A stretch of DNA of 36,982 nt from Halomonas sp. HL-48 (GCF_001314875.1 NZ_LJZS01000026.1:1-36982), one strand, 5' to 3'; shown: positions 7,929 through 17,458, counted from the first letter of the stretch. Made by a program: numbers and translations. Notes: generated from the letters alone by a model not told the origin.

Positions 7929-9605
7929 ATGAGCGAACAAGCTGAAGCCCCTATCCTTCGCGGTCCCGCGCTTGAAGGGCTGGAACAGTACGGCGCCGTC
8001 ACCGATGTCTTTCATGCCGCCGTCGAGCGCTTCAAAGACAAGCCGGCGTTCAGCTGCATGGGCAAAACGCTCAGCTTCAATGACCTGGACCGCCTCTCGG
8101 CCAACTTCGCCGCCTGGTTGCAGCATGAGACCGACCTGGTGCCCGGCGACCGGATTGCCATTCAACTGCCCAATGTGCTGCAGTTTCCCGTAGCGGTATT
8201 TGGTGCGCTGCGCGCCGGCCTGGTGGTGGTAAACACCAACCCGCTCTACACCGAGCGCGAGATGGCTCACCAGTTCAAGGATGCCAACGCCAAGGCCATC
8301 GTGATTCTGGCCAACATGGCCGACAAGCTTGAGCGCGTGCTCGACAAGACCGACATCAAGCATGTCGTGGTCACCGAGCTTGCTGACCTGCACGACTTCC
8401 CCAAGCGGCTATTGATCAATAGCGTGGTCAAGTACATCAAGAAAATGGTGCCGCGCTTTTCGTTGCCTCAGTCGGTCAGCCTGCGCGATGCATTAAGCAA
8501 GGGCCAGGCGTTGAGTCATCGCGAGGTGACGCGCGAGCAGGAAGACCTGGCGGCGCTCCAATATACCGGCGGCACCACCGGCATGCCCAAAGGGGCGATG
8601 CTGACCCACCGCAACCTGGTTGCCAATATGCTGCAGGCCCGGGAAGCGATTGGCGGTAACCTTACCGACGGCAACGAACTGGTGATTGCACCCTTGCCCG
8701 TTTATCACATCTACACCTTTACCGTGAACTGTCTGTTTCTGATGGAGACCGGTAATCATTCGGTGCTGATCACCAACCCGCGTGATCTGGATGGGTTTAT
8801 CAAGTCATTGAAAAAAATGCAGTTTACCGCCTTCATCGGGCTGAATACGCTGTTTAACGCCTTGTGTAACCGCGAAGATTTCAAGCAGCTCGATTTCTCC
8901 AAGCTACATTTGACCATTTCCGGCGGCATGGCGCTGACCAAGACGTCCGCGAAACGCTGGGAAGACGTCACCGGCTGCCCCATTGCCGAAGGCTACGGGC
9001 TGACGGAGACCTCGCCGATTGTCAGCTTTAACCCCACCGACGCCATTCAGTTGGGCACCATCGGCAAGCCGGTGGCGGGTACCGCGGTCAAGGTGGTGAA
9101 TGCCGACGGGCAGGATCTGCCGCTGGGCGAACCTGGCGAGCTGTGCGTTCAGGGGCCCCAGGTCATGAAGGGGTATTGGCAGCGCGAAGAAGAAACGCGC
9201 ACCTCCATCGACGCCGACGGCTGGTTTCGCACCGGCGATATCGCCGTGCTGCAGGAAGACGGCTACATCCGCATTGTGGACCGCAAAAAGGATATGATTC
9301 TGGTCTCCGGGTTTAACGTGTACCCCAACGAAGTGGAAGACGTCGTGGCGGGCCATCCCGACGTGATCGAATCCGCCGCGGTAGGCGTTGCTGACGAGGC
9401 GGCAGGGGAGGCCATCAAGCTGTTCGTGGTCAGCAGGAATCCCGACCTGGATGCCGACACGCTGCGCCGCTGGTGCAAGAGTGAGCTCACCGGCTACAAG
9501 GTGCCCAAGTACATCGAGTTTCGCGATGAGCTGCCCAAAACCAACGTGGGCAAAGTGCTGCGTCGTCAGTTGCGTGACGAGGATAGCCACAACGCCGCCT
9601 CGTGA
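7929..9605 (+). CDS. fadD: Long-chain-fatty-acid--CoA ligase FadD
   Basis: FadD activates fatty acids to acyl-CoA with ATP at the inner membrane, the entry step of beta-oxidation. The 558-residue product has the AMP-binding P-loop YTGGTTGMPKG (residues 212-222), the GYGLTETSP adenylate motif, the DGWFRTGD hinge region and the C-terminal lysine motif PKTNVGKVLRR. Length agrees with E. coli FadD (561). ATG 7929 is preferred over the TTG two codons upstream, because TGGAGA lies seven bases before it. It is monocistronic: a PsrA-type site lies upstream and a strong terminator downstream. Confidence 0.95.
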   Translation: MSEQAEAPILRGPALEGLEQYGAVTDVFHAAVERFKDKPAFSCMGKTLSFNDLDRLSANFAAWLQHETDLVPGDRIAIQLPNVLQFPVAVFGALRAGLVVVNTNPLYTEREMAHQFKDANAKAIVILANMADKLERVLDKTDIKHVVVTELADLHDFPKRLLINSVVKYIKKMVPRFSLPQSVSLRDALSKGQALSHREVTREQEDLAALQYTGGTTGMPKGAMLTHRNLVANMLQAREAIGGNLTDGNELVIAPLPVYHIYTFTVNCLFLMETGNHSVLITNPRDLDGFIKSLKKMQFTAFIGLNTLFNALCNREDFKQLDFSKLHLTISGGMALTKTSAKRWEDVTGCPIAEGYGLTETSPIVSFNPTDAIQLGTIGKPVAGTAVKVVNADGQDLPLGEPGELCVQGPQVMKGYWQREEETRTSIDADGWFRTGDIAVLQEDGYIRIVDRKKDMILVSGFNVYPNEVEDVVAGHPDVIESAAVGVADEAAGEAIKLFVVSRNPDLDADTLRRWCKSELTGYKVPKYIEFRDELPKTNVGKVLRRQLRDEDSHNAAS

Positions 9606-9651
9606 GGGGCCGCGGGACTTATGCGTGTGACAGGTGAACGCGTTACAATGG

Positions 9652-9684
9652 TCTGCCCGCTCGGTTGAGCGGGCAGATTTTTTT
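9652..9684 (+). terminator. Rho-independent terminator after fadD
   Basis: TCTGCCCGCTC (9652-9662) and GAGCGGGCAGA (9667-9677) form an 11-bp perfect stem with a GGTT loop, followed by seven T residues. It ends fadD transcription and separates it from hrpA. Confidence 0.93.
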
Positions 9685-9727
9685 ATACGTATCACCCTGA
9701 CAGTGCTAACAGGACCCGGACCCTATT

Positions 9728-12700
9728 GTGACCAACGACACGCCGCTTGCACCGACCTCTGATGCACAACGCCTCAAGGCGCTGACGTCCTGCCTGGACA
9801 GCGTCATGCGACGCGATGACCAGCGCCTCGAGCGTCGGCTGTCGGGGTTGTCGCGCCGCTTGAAAGAGGGAAAACCGATCGGTCGCGGCCTGGATGAGCT
9901 GGAAGCCGACATGGCCCGGGCTCAGCAAGTGTTGTCCCAGCGGATGAACCAGACGCTCGACTGGAACTATCCCCTCGAGTTGCCGGTGGTCGAACGGCGT
10001 GAGGATATCCTTGAAGCGCTACGCGACCATCAGGTGGTTGTGGTGGCAGGGGAGACCGGTTCGGGTAAAACCACCCAGCTACCCAAGATGTGCCTTGAGC
10101 TTGGCCGAGGCCGGCGCGGCCTGATCGGCCATACCCAGCCACGCCGGCTGGCAGCGCGCAGCGTCGCCACCCGCCTGGCCGAGGAGCTTGCGGTACCGCT
10201 GGGCGAGCAGGTGGGGTATCAGGTTCGCTTTACTGACCAGAGCAACGAGAACACCCTGGTCAAGCTGATGACCGACGGGATCCTGCTGGCCGAAACCCAG
10301 CACGACCCGCTGCTGCTGCGTTATGACACCCTCATTATTGATGAGGCCCACGAGCGCAGTCTGAACATCGACTTCCTGCTCGGCTATCTGAAGCGCCTGC
10401 TTCCCAAGCGCCCGGACCTGTCGATCATCATTACTTCGGCGACCATCGACGTCGCGCGCTTCGCCAAGCATTTCGGTACCGCCGAGCGACCCGCGCCGGT
10501 GGTTGAGGTATCGGGACGAACGTACCCGGTGGATGTGCTCTACCGGCCGCTGGTGCGCGACGGCGAAGATGAAGAGGACCGTACGCTGCAGGAAGGCATT
10601 CTTCACGCCGTCGAGGAAATCGAGGGGCTGGAGCGTCAGAAAGGCTGGCAGCATGGTCCGCGTGACGTGCTGGTGTTCTTGCCCGGCGAGCGGGAAATCC
10701 GCGAAACGGCCGACACGCTGCGGCGCGCTGAACTGCGCGACTGCGAGGTGTTGCCCCTCTACGCGCGGCTCTCCAATGCCGAGCAGAACCGGGTGTTTGC
10801 CCCCCATCGCGGGCGGCGTATCGTTCTGGCGACCAACGTCGCCGAAACCTCGCTGACCGTGCCCGGCATCCGCTACGTGATCGACCCGGGGCTGGTGCGC
10901 ATCAGTCGTTACAGCTATCGCTCGAAGATCCAGCGCTTGCCGGTGGAGCCGGTGAGCCAGGCCAGCGCCAATCAGCGGATGGGGCGCTGCGGCAGGATTG
11001 CCGAAGGCGTCTGTATTCGTCTTTACGACGAGGACGACTTTCTGGCGCGTCCGGCGTTTACCGACCCGGAGATTCAGCGAACCAACCTGGCGTCTGTCAT
11101 TCTCTCCATGCTGGCGCTCAAGCTTGGCGACATTGAGGACTTTCCGTTTGTCGACCCGCCCGACAGTCGCTTCGTCAAGGACGGCTTCCGGCTACTGTTT
11201 GAACTCGGCGCGGTCGACGAGCGCCAGCGGCTCACGTCGCTGGGTCGCAAGCTCGCCCGCCTGCCGATCGACCCCCGCCTGGCGCGTATGGTGCTGGCGG
11301 GTAATGAGCAGGGCAGCCTGCGCGACGTATTGGTGGTCGTGTCTGCGCTGGCCATCCAGGACCCCCGCGACCGCCCGGCGGACAAACGCCAGGCCGCCGA
11401 CCAGGCCCATCAGCGCTGGCACGATCCCGACTCTGATTTCGTGGCGCTGCTGAATCTGTGGCACGGCATCGATAACGCCCGCGAGGCGCTGTCCGGCAAC
11501 CAGCTGCGTCGCTGGTGTCGCGACCATTACATTAATTATCTGCGGGTGCGCGAGTGGCACGATACCTTTCGCCAACTGCGTCAGCTGCTGCGCGACATGG
11601 ACATCGAAGTGCCGGCGCCCAAGCCCGCCCAGGCCGATGAAAGCGAAGAACAGGCCCGCCAGGCGCGGCGCAAAACCTCCGGCGCTCTCCACAAAGCCCT
11701 GCTCACGGGGCTGCTTTCCAATCTGGGCACGCTGCTGGAAAACCGCGAATATCTGGGCGCTCGCAACCGCAAGTTCATGATTCATCCCGGGTCGGGGCTG
11801 GCTAAAAAGACCCCCAAGTGGCTGATGGCGTTCGAGCTGGTGGAAACCTCCAGGCTTTTTGCCCGCACCGTGGCGAGGATCGATCCTCAATGGATCGAGC
11901 CGTTGGCGGAGCATCTGGTCAAGCGCAGCTACAGTGAGCCCCACTGGGAAATGAAGCGCGCCCAGGTGGTGGCGTTCGAGCAGGTGACGCTGTTCGGGTT
12001 GCCCATCGTGACCCGGCGACGGGTTCACTATGGCCCCATAGCCCCCACTGAGTCGCGGGAGCTGTTCATTCGTCGCGGACTGGTGGAAGGCGAGTTCCAC
12101 ACCAAGGGCGCGTTTTTTGCCCACAATCGCGCGCTGATCGAAGAAGTTGAATCGCTGGAAGATCGCGCTCGCCGCCGCGATATCCTGGTAGACGAAGACA
12201 CGCTGTTTGCCTTTTATGACGAACGCATCCCCGCTGATATCGTCAACGGCAAGGGGTTCGAGCACTGGCGCCGGCAGGCGGAGCAGGCCGACCCTGAACT
12301 GCTCAAGTTTGATATCGAGGCGCTCAAGGCCCGCGATGCGGGCGACGTCACCCAGGCGCAATACCCTGATCACCTGACCCTGGCATGCGTTGCCTACCCG
12401 TTGAGCTATCATTTTGACCCCGAGGCAGAGGACGACGGCGTGACGCTGACCGTCCCCGCGGCGATGCTGCCGCAATTGCCCGAATACGCCCTGGAATGGT
12501 TGGTGCCGGGTTTGCTGCGGGAAAAATGCATTGCCCTGATGAAAGCCCTGCCAAAGAGTATCCGGCGCCAGGTCGTGCCGATTCCCGACTGGGTCGACGC
12601 GGCGCTGGAAACCCTGGTGCCTGACCAGCGGCCGTTGACCGAGGCGCTGGGCGAGTTTATTCGTCAGCGCACGGGAACGCGTGTGCACCCCGATGATTGG

Positions 12701-13717
12701 CGCCTCGATACGCTGCCGGATCATTTGATGATGAATATCCGGGTGGTCGATCATACCGGTAATACGTTGGGGCAGGGCCGCTCGCTGCGTGCTCTTGAGG
12801 CGCAGTTTGAAGCAGCGGCCAAGGCTGGCGCCCAGGCGCTTGCCGAGCAGGTGAGCGAGGCGCCGGCCCTGTCGGGGCTGCCCGAGGAGCCGCTCCCGGA
12901 TTCCCGCGTGACCACGCAGGCGGGCATTCGGGTTGAAGCCTATCCGGCATTGGTCAGCGAAGGCGAGACGTTCAAGGTCACGTTGTTCGATCACGCCGCC
13001 AAAGCCCAGGCGGCCCATCAGTTGGGGGTGGCCCGCTTGGCGATGCAGCAAAGCACCGCCCAGGTCAAGACGATCAAGGCGCTGCCTGGGGTGGAGAAGT
13101 GCGCTTTGTTGTTCACCAACGTGGGGAGTAAGCAGGCCCTGGTCGACGATCTGCTGGTGGCCGTGTTCACCCAGGTCGTTGCCCAAGCACCGCTGCCGCG
13201 CTCGGCGGACGAATTGAGTCAGCGTCTGGCGACGGTCAAGGGCGACCTGGTACCCCACGCCGAGCAATTGCTCGACCACGTCGAGGCAGCCCTGAAAGGC
13301 CACCTGGCGGTCAGCAAAGTGCTGAAAGGCAAGCTCAATTTCGCTCTGGCGCTGGTCTACAGCGATGTGAAAGCGCAAATGCAGCGTCTGGTCTACCCCG
13401 GATTCATCGCCCAGGCCGGGGAGTGGCTGCCGGAATACCCGCGTTACGCCGAGGCGGCGCTGATTCGCCTGGAAAAAGCCGCCCGAGAAAGGGGCCGCGA
13501 CCAGATGCTGATGCAGGACCTGCAGGCAATGGAAGAAAAGTTTGATACGCGGCGTGAGAACGAACGTCGCGGACACGTTGAAGACCCGGCGCTGGTCGAG
13601 TTTGGCTGGTGGTTGCAGGAGCTTCGCGTATCGTTATTTGCCCAGCAACTGGGCACGCGCATGCCGGTTTCGGTAAAACGACTGGAAAAACGCTGGCAAG
13701 AGATAATTAACGTTTAG
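9728..13717 (+). CDS. hrpA: ATP-dependent RNA helicase HrpA (DEAH box)
   Basis: HrpA is a large DEAH-box RNA helicase; in E. coli it has been linked to mRNA processing and rescue of stalled ribosomes. The 1329-residue product has Walker A GETGSGKTT (108-116), DEAH (205-208), the SAT motif in IITSATIDVARF, and motif VI QRMGRCGR. Helicase-associated and OB-fold domains and a long C-terminal extension follow, as in E. coli HrpA (1300 residues). The start is a GTG at 9728 with a weak AGGA upstream. It stands alone between the fadD terminator and the KAS III gene. A 794-codon open frame on the opposite strand is only a shadow of this gene. Confidence 0.95.
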   Translation: MTNDTPLAPTSDAQRLKALTSCLDSVMRRDDQRLERRLSGLSRRLKEGKPIGRGLDELEADMARAQQVLSQRMNQTLDWNYPLELPVVERREDILEALRDHQVVVVAGETGSGKTTQLPKMCLELGRGRRGLIGHTQPRRLAARSVATRLAEELAVPLGEQVGYQVRFTDQSNENTLVKLMTDGILLAETQHDPLLLRYDTLIIDEAHERSLNIDFLLGYLKRLLPKRPDLSIIITSATIDVARFAKHFGTAERPAPVVEVSGRTYPVDVLYRPLVRDGEDEEDRTLQEGILHAVEEIEGLERQKGWQHGPRDVLVFLPGEREIRETADTLRRAELRDCEVLPLYARLSNAEQNRVFAPHRGRRIVLATNVAETSLTVPGIRYVIDPGLVRISRYSYRSKIQRLPVEPVSQASANQRMGRCGRIAEGVCIRLYDEDDFLARPAFTDPEIQRTNLASVILSMLALKLGDIEDFPFVDPPDSRFVKDGFRLLFELGAVDERQRLTSLGRKLARLPIDPRLARMVLAGNEQGSLRDVLVVVSALAIQDPRDRPADKRQAADQAHQRWHDPDSDFVALLNLWHGIDNAREALSGNQLRRWCRDHYINYLRVREWHDTFRQLRQLLRDMDIEVPAPKPAQADESEEQARQARRKTSGALHKALLTGLLSNLGTLLENREYLGARNRKFMIHPGSGLAKKTPKWLMAFELVETSRLFARTVARIDPQWIEPLAEHLVKRSYSEPHWEMKRAQVVAFEQVTLFGLPIVTRRRVHYGPIAPTESRELFIRRGLVEGEFHTKGAFFAHNRALIEEVESLEDRARRRDILVDEDTLFAFYDERIPADIVNGKGFEHWRRQAEQADPELLKFDIEALKARDAGDVTQAQYPDHLTLACVAYPLSYHFDPEAEDDGVTLTVPAAMLPQLPEYALEWLVPGLLREKCIALMKALPKSIRRQVVPIPDWVDAALETLVPDQRPLTEALGEFIRQRTGTRVHPDDWRLDTLPDHLMMNIRVVDHTGNTLGQGRSLRALEAQFEAAAKAGAQALAEQVSEAPALSGLPEEPLPDSRVTTQAGIRVEAYPALVSEGETFKVTLFDHAAKAQAAHQLGVARLAMQQSTAQVKTIKALPGVEKCALLFTNVGSKQALVDDLLVAVFTQVVAQAPLPRSADELSQRLATVKGDLVPHAEQLLDHVEAALKGHLAVSKVLKGKLNFALALVYSDVKAQMQRLVYPGFIAQAGEWLPEYPRYAEAALIRLEKAARERGRDQMLMQDLQAMEEKFDTRRENERRGHVEDPALVEFGWWLQELRVSLFAQQLGTRMPVSVKRLEKRWQEIINV

Positions 13718-13812
13718 GCGCGGGCTGGAAAAATGCGCCATAAACGCACACAGTAATGATATTGGCGGCGGTTTGGCGTTAACGCGCAGGCAGCCGTGAC
13801 AAGGAGATATGC

Positions 13813-14934
13813 ATGACAAACGTGGTGATTACCGGCACAGGGCTTTATACACCGGAACACGCCATTGATAATGCGTCGCTGGTGGCCGCATTCAACGCCT
13901 GGGTGGATCAGGAAAACGCGCGCAACGCCGATGCCATCGCGCGGGGGGAGCGCGAGCCGCTGGCCCATTCAAGCAGTGAGTTCATTGAGAAAGCGTCGGG
14001 TATCAAAAGCCGCTATGTGTTGAACGCCGACGGCATTCTCGACCCGGCCCGCATGCGCCCCAAGCTGCCGCAGCGACACAACGACGAGCCATCGATTCAA
14101 TGCAGCATGGCGTTGAGTGCGGCGCGGGAAGCATTGGCAAATGCGCAGGTTGAGGCCGGCGATATCGAGTTGGTGATTGTCGCCTGTTCCAACCTTGAGC
14201 GCGCCTATCCGGCCGTCGCGGTTGAACTGCAGCAGGCCCTCGGCGCGGGCGGCTACGGTTTTGATATGAATGTGGCCTGCAGCTCGGCCACCTTTGCCAT
14301 TGAAACGGCGGCCAACGCCATTGCTGCCGGCAGCGTAAAACGTGCGCTGGTGGTCAGCCCTGAGATATGCTCGGCGCACCTCAACTTTACCGATCGCGAT
14401 AGTCACTTCATTTTTGGCGATGCATGCACGGCGATCGTGCTTGAGCATTCTGCCTGCGCGACGTCTGGCGAAGTCTATGAAATCCTGGGCACCCGGTTGG
14501 TGACCGCTTACTCCAATGCGATTCGTAATAATGCAGGTTTCCTGAATCGCGTGACCGATAGCGATCCGCTGGCAACGGACAAGCTGTTCGTCCAGGAAGG
14601 CCGCCGCGTGTTCCGCGAGGTATGCCCGATGGTAGCCTCGCTTATCTCGCAGCACCTCGCTTCGCTTGAGTTACAGGGCAGCGACCTGAAGCGCCTGTGG
14701 TTACACCAGGCAAACCGGCACATGAATGACATGATCGCGCGCAAAGTGCTGGGCTACGACCCCAGCGAAGAGCAGGCCCCGATCATCCTTGATCGCTATG
14801 CGAATACCAGCTCGGCCGGTTCCATCATTGCGTTTCACTTGCACCGTGAATCACTGGAGTCCGGTGACCTTGGCGTCATTTGTTCGTTCGGCGCGGGCTA
14901 CAGTGCAGGCAGCGTGGTGGTCAGGCGTCGATGA
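13813..14934 (+). CDS. Beta-ketoacyl-ACP synthase III family protein (PA3286-like)
   Basis: A 373-residue KAS III-fold enzyme with the Cys-His-Asn triad C156 (NVACSSATF), H298 (LWLHQANRH) and N331 (RYANTSSAGS). It is longer than typical FabH (about 317) because of an N-terminal insertion (around residues 25-55) and resembles P. aeruginosa PA3286, which condenses octanoyl-CoA from beta-oxidation with malonyl-ACP to feed fatty acid synthesis. This substrate is inferred from resemblance, not shown by the sequence. The ribosome binding site AAGGAGA precedes ATG 13813. Its location in a window rich in fatty-acid genes fits such a shunt, but its flanks are hrpA and mlaA. Canonical FabH is the alternative, less likely from length. 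Confidence 0.85.
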   Translation: MTNVVITGTGLYTPEHAIDNASLVAAFNAWVDQENARNADAIARGEREPLAHSSSEFIEKASGIKSRYVLNADGILDPARMRPKLPQRHNDEPSIQCSMALSAAREALANAQVEAGDIELVIVACSNLERAYPAVAVELQQALGAGGYGFDMNVACSSATFAIETAANAIAAGSVKRALVVSPEICSAHLNFTDRDSHFIFGDACTAIVLEHSACATSGEVYEILGTRLVTAYSNAIRNNAGFLNRVTDSDPLATDKLFVQEGRRVFREVCPMVASLISQHLASLELQGSDLKRLWLHQANRHMNDMIARKVLGYDPSEEQAPIILDRYANTSSAGSIIAFHLHRESLESGDLGVICSFGAGYSAGSVVVRRR

Positions 14935-14977
14935 GTTGCCCACAGACAGTAAAACGCAAAAAATAGAGGAACGCAGT

Positions 14978-15754
14978 ATGCCTAGGATAGGGACATGTCA
15001 CTCAACGCTCCGCACCGCCAGGGGGCTTTCGCTGGTGACCATGGCACTGGTGCTTGCTGGCTGTGCAAGCACCGGCTCACAGACGTCGCAGGCGCCGGAC
15101 CCAGCCGACCCCTGGGAAGGGTTCAACCGCAAGGTGTTCGTCTTCAACGACGTGCTTGATCGCTATGCGTTGAAGCCGGTCGCCACGGGATACCGTACGA
15201 TTACCCCCGACCCGTTACAGCAAGGGGTGGGTAATTTTTTCAGCAATCTGGGTGAGGTCCGCACCACGCTCAATAGTCTCTTACAGGGCAAGCCGGCTAA
15301 TGCGGGGCGTTCGACCTCGCGCTTTTTGGTCAACTCGACCATGGGGTTCGGCGGGCTATTCGATATTGCCTCGCGCATGGACGTGAAAGCCGATGACGAA
15401 GACTTTGGCCAGACCCTGGCGACCTGGGGCTGGCAGGATTCCCGCTACCTGGTGCTACCGCTACTGGGACCGAGCACGCTTCGCGACACGTCAGGCCTGC
15501 CCGCCGATATGGCCACTTATCCGGTTACCTACGTCGAGGACGACGCAGTGCGGGCGGGCCTGACGGCGCTGAATATCGTGGATACGCGGGCCGGCCTGCT
15601 GGATCAGGAAGAGATGATCCAGGGCGACCGCTATCGGTTTATCCGTGATGCCTATCTACAGAGTCGTCAGTTTGAAATTAGCGACGGTGAACTAGGTGAT
15701 GATCCCTTCGCAGCCGACGACTTTGAATACGATGATGCCGACTTCGCCGACTGA
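14978..15754 (+). CDS. mlaA: Outer-membrane lipid asymmetry lipoprotein MlaA (VacJ)
   Basis: MlaA sits in the outer membrane and removes misplaced phospholipids from the outer leaflet, passing them to MlaC and the inner-membrane MlaFEDB complex. The 258-residue product has a lipoprotein signal with lipobox LAGC (lipidated Cys29) and the family motifs DPWEGFNRKVFVFND, NFFSNL and GPSTLRD. The frame is open from 14789, but ATG 14978 is chosen because AGAGGA lies seven bases before it and the signal peptide starts there. A rather acidic tail rich in Asp ends the protein. The rssB-like gene follows after 8 bases, an arrangement also seen near PA2800-PA2797 of P. aeruginosa. Confidence 0.95.
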   Translation: MPRIGTCHSTLRTARGLSLVTMALVLAGCASTGSQTSQAPDPADPWEGFNRKVFVFNDVLDRYALKPVATGYRTITPDPLQQGVGNFFSNLGEVRTTLNSLLQGKPANAGRSTSRFLVNSTMGFGGLFDIASRMDVKADDEDFGQTLATWGWQDSRYLVLPLLGPSTLRDTSGLPADMATYPVTYVEDDAVRAGLTALNIVDTRAGLLDQEEMIQGDRYRFIRDAYLQSRQFEISDGELGDDPFAADDFEYDDADFAD

Positions 15755-15762
15755 GGCTTGCC

Positions 15763-16953
15763 ATGGCGCCTAAGCAGCTTATTGCAGTGATCGACGAGCC
15801 CGGCCAAGAGCGTGATGCTCTGGCCGAGGCCATTACCTGCGATGGCATGTGGGTCTATGCCGCGGACAATATCGAGCATCTGCCGGCGGAAACCGCTCTG
15901 ATAGTGGCCCACGCTCGGGCGGTTTCACGCCAACAGTGGTCGCGGTTGACCCAGCAGTTACCGACGCTGGTGGTCAGCGACTCGCGTCAGGATGCTGATC
16001 TGATCAAGGCGGTGGATGTCGGGCTGGTGGACTATATCGTCCATCCGCTGCGTCATGCCGAGCTGCTGCGGCGGATGATTCGCAAGGCCATCGAGCTGGC
16101 TGAACTCGAAAAGGCGCGTGCCCGAGATCACGAGCGGCTGGCGGAACTCAACGAGAGTCTGGAAACGCACCTGGCCTTGCTGCGCATGGACCAGCAAAGC
16201 GGCGGGCACATTCAGCGGCGCTTGTTGCCGCCTCGCCCCAAGCTGATCAACGGGGTGCGTTACGATTACTGGTTTGCGCCCTCGTTGTACCTGTCCGGCG
16301 ATTTTCTCGATTATCAGCGCTACAATGCGCAGTTCAGTGCGTTTTATTTTGCCGATGTATCGGGCCATGGGGCTTCTTCGGCCTTTGTGACCGTGCTGTT
16401 GAAGTATCTTTGTAATCGCTGGCTGGGGGAGTGGGACGGCACGCAGCCCGATCAGCTTCCCCAGCAATGGTTAGCGGCGATGAACCGCGAGCTACAGGGC
16501 ACCGATATTGGCAAGCACGCCACGTTATTTGTTGGCGTTATTGACCATGAAGCGCATACTCTGCACTATTCGCTCGGAGCACAGCTGCCGATGCCGCTGT
16601 TGGCGGCGGGCGACACACTGAGCCGGCTGCCGGGAGAAGGTATGCCGGTGGGACTATTTCCCGACGTGGAATACCCCGTGCTCAGCTGTGAACTACCGCC
16701 TGATTTCCGGCTTTGGCTGTGCTCGGACGGCGTATTGGAGTGCTTGCCGGGTGATACGCTCGACATGCGGCTCAGGGAACTTGAGCAACTCGTAAGCGTG
16801 AGTGACACGCTTGAACAGCTACGCGACCGGCTGACCCGCAACAACACGCTGTTAAGCGAACAGCAAGTTGATGATGAGGACAAACCCGACCGCGATGCTT
16901 TGCCCGACGACCTGACAATCATGATGGTGAGCGGATTTGGTCATGCTGATTGA
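15763..16953 (+). CDS. rssB: RssB/HsbR-like PP2C (SpoIIE-type) phosphatase with degenerate receiver domain
   Basis: A 396-residue protein with an N-terminal receiver-like domain (about 1-115), a coiled-coil linker (about 112-145) and a PP2C/SpoIIE phosphatase domain (about 150-392). Metal-binding acidic residues look intact: D180 (LSGDF), D198 (ADVSGHG), D322 (CSDG) and D382/D383 (PDDLT). The receiver is unusual: the usual phosphoacceptor Asp position reads IVAHARAV, and the conserved Lys reads His (IVHPLRH, H94). In Pseudomonas, RssB/HsbR-type proteins dephosphorylate a STAS-domain anti-sigma antagonist, and such a gene follows here with an 11-base overlap. The symbol follows the Pseudomonas PA2798 neighbourhood and is tentative. 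Confidence 0.85.
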   Translation: MAPKQLIAVIDEPGQERDALAEAITCDGMWVYAADNIEHLPAETALIVAHARAVSRQQWSRLTQQLPTLVVSDSRQDADLIKAVDVGLVDYIVHPLRHAELLRRMIRKAIELAELEKARARDHERLAELNESLETHLALLRMDQQSGGHIQRRLLPPRPKLINGVRYDYWFAPSLYLSGDFLDYQRYNAQFSAFYFADVSGHGASSAFVTVLLKYLCNRWLGEWDGTQPDQLPQQWLAAMNRELQGTDIGKHATLFVGVIDHEAHTLHYSLGAQLPMPLLAAGDTLSRLPGEGMPVGLFPDVEYPVLSCELPPDFRLWLCSDGVLECLPGDTLDMRLRELEQLVSVSDTLEQLRDRLTRNNTLLSEQQVDDEDKPDRDALPDDLTIMMVSGFGHAD

Positions 16954-17458
16954 AGAAGGCCGCTTGAAAGCGGCGTTCGACTCCGGTGTTTTCGTATTGA
17001 AATTATGTGGCGATGTGCGCTTGACGCTATGTGCCACCCTGGACACCCAGGCCCAGCGACTGGCCGAAACGCCCGGCCTACAGGCCGTGATGATCGACTT
17101 ACGCGAGGCGACCAATGTCGACTCCACGGCACTCGGCTTTCTCGCCAAGGTGGCCATGGCCGTCAAAGGCCGCCTGGAACAGCCGCCCACGATCATCGTG
17201 GATAATCAGGACGTGCGCCAAATGCTCGATGTGATGGGCTTTGCGCGTTTTTTTACCCTGATGGAAGCACCCTTGCAGGCAAACGCCGGGCTGAATCGAA
17301 CGCTCGAAGAGTTGCCCGAGGAGCCCGCCGATGAAGAAGGCCTGCGCGAGCGCATCCTTGAAGCCCATCGCATTCTAATGCACATGAACGAGCACAACCG
17401 CGAGCAGTTTCAGCCGCTGGTGGATATGCTCGAATCGCAAGAAACGGCTCATCATTAA
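16943..17458 (+). CDS. rssC: STAS-domain anti-sigma factor antagonist (RssC/HsbA-like)
   Basis: A 171-residue protein with a STAS domain over about residues 1-105. The motif VMIDLREATNVDSTALGFLA contains S61, next to T62, at the position phosphorylated in SpoIIAA-type antagonists. A C-terminal helical, acidic extension (about 115-171) is additional to the minimal STAS fold. ATG 16943 lies inside the 3' end of the phosphatase gene, so the pair is translationally coupled; a TTG two codons earlier is a less likely start. The inferred role is partner switching, the upstream phosphatase resetting this protein. The cognate anti-sigma factor or kinase is not in the window. Confidence 0.85.
   Translation: MLIEEGRLKAAFDSGVFVLKLCGDVRLTLCATLDTQAQRLAETPGLQAVMIDLREATNVDSTALGFLAKVAMAVKGRLEQPPTIIVDNQDVRQMLDVMGFARFFTLMEAPLQANAGLNRTLEELPEEPADEEGLRERILEAHRILMHMNEHNREQFQPLVDMLESQETAHH

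Noticed and set aside
8904..9695. 263-codon minus-strand open frame over fadD and its terminator
   Set aside because: It is antisense to fadD and crosses the fadD terminator hairpin; no domain is recognisable.
11192..13576. 794-codon open frame on the minus strand
   Set aside because: It lies entirely antisense to hrpA, whose helicase motifs are intact. Its composition is that of a shadow frame in high-GC coding sequence and it has no recognisable domain.
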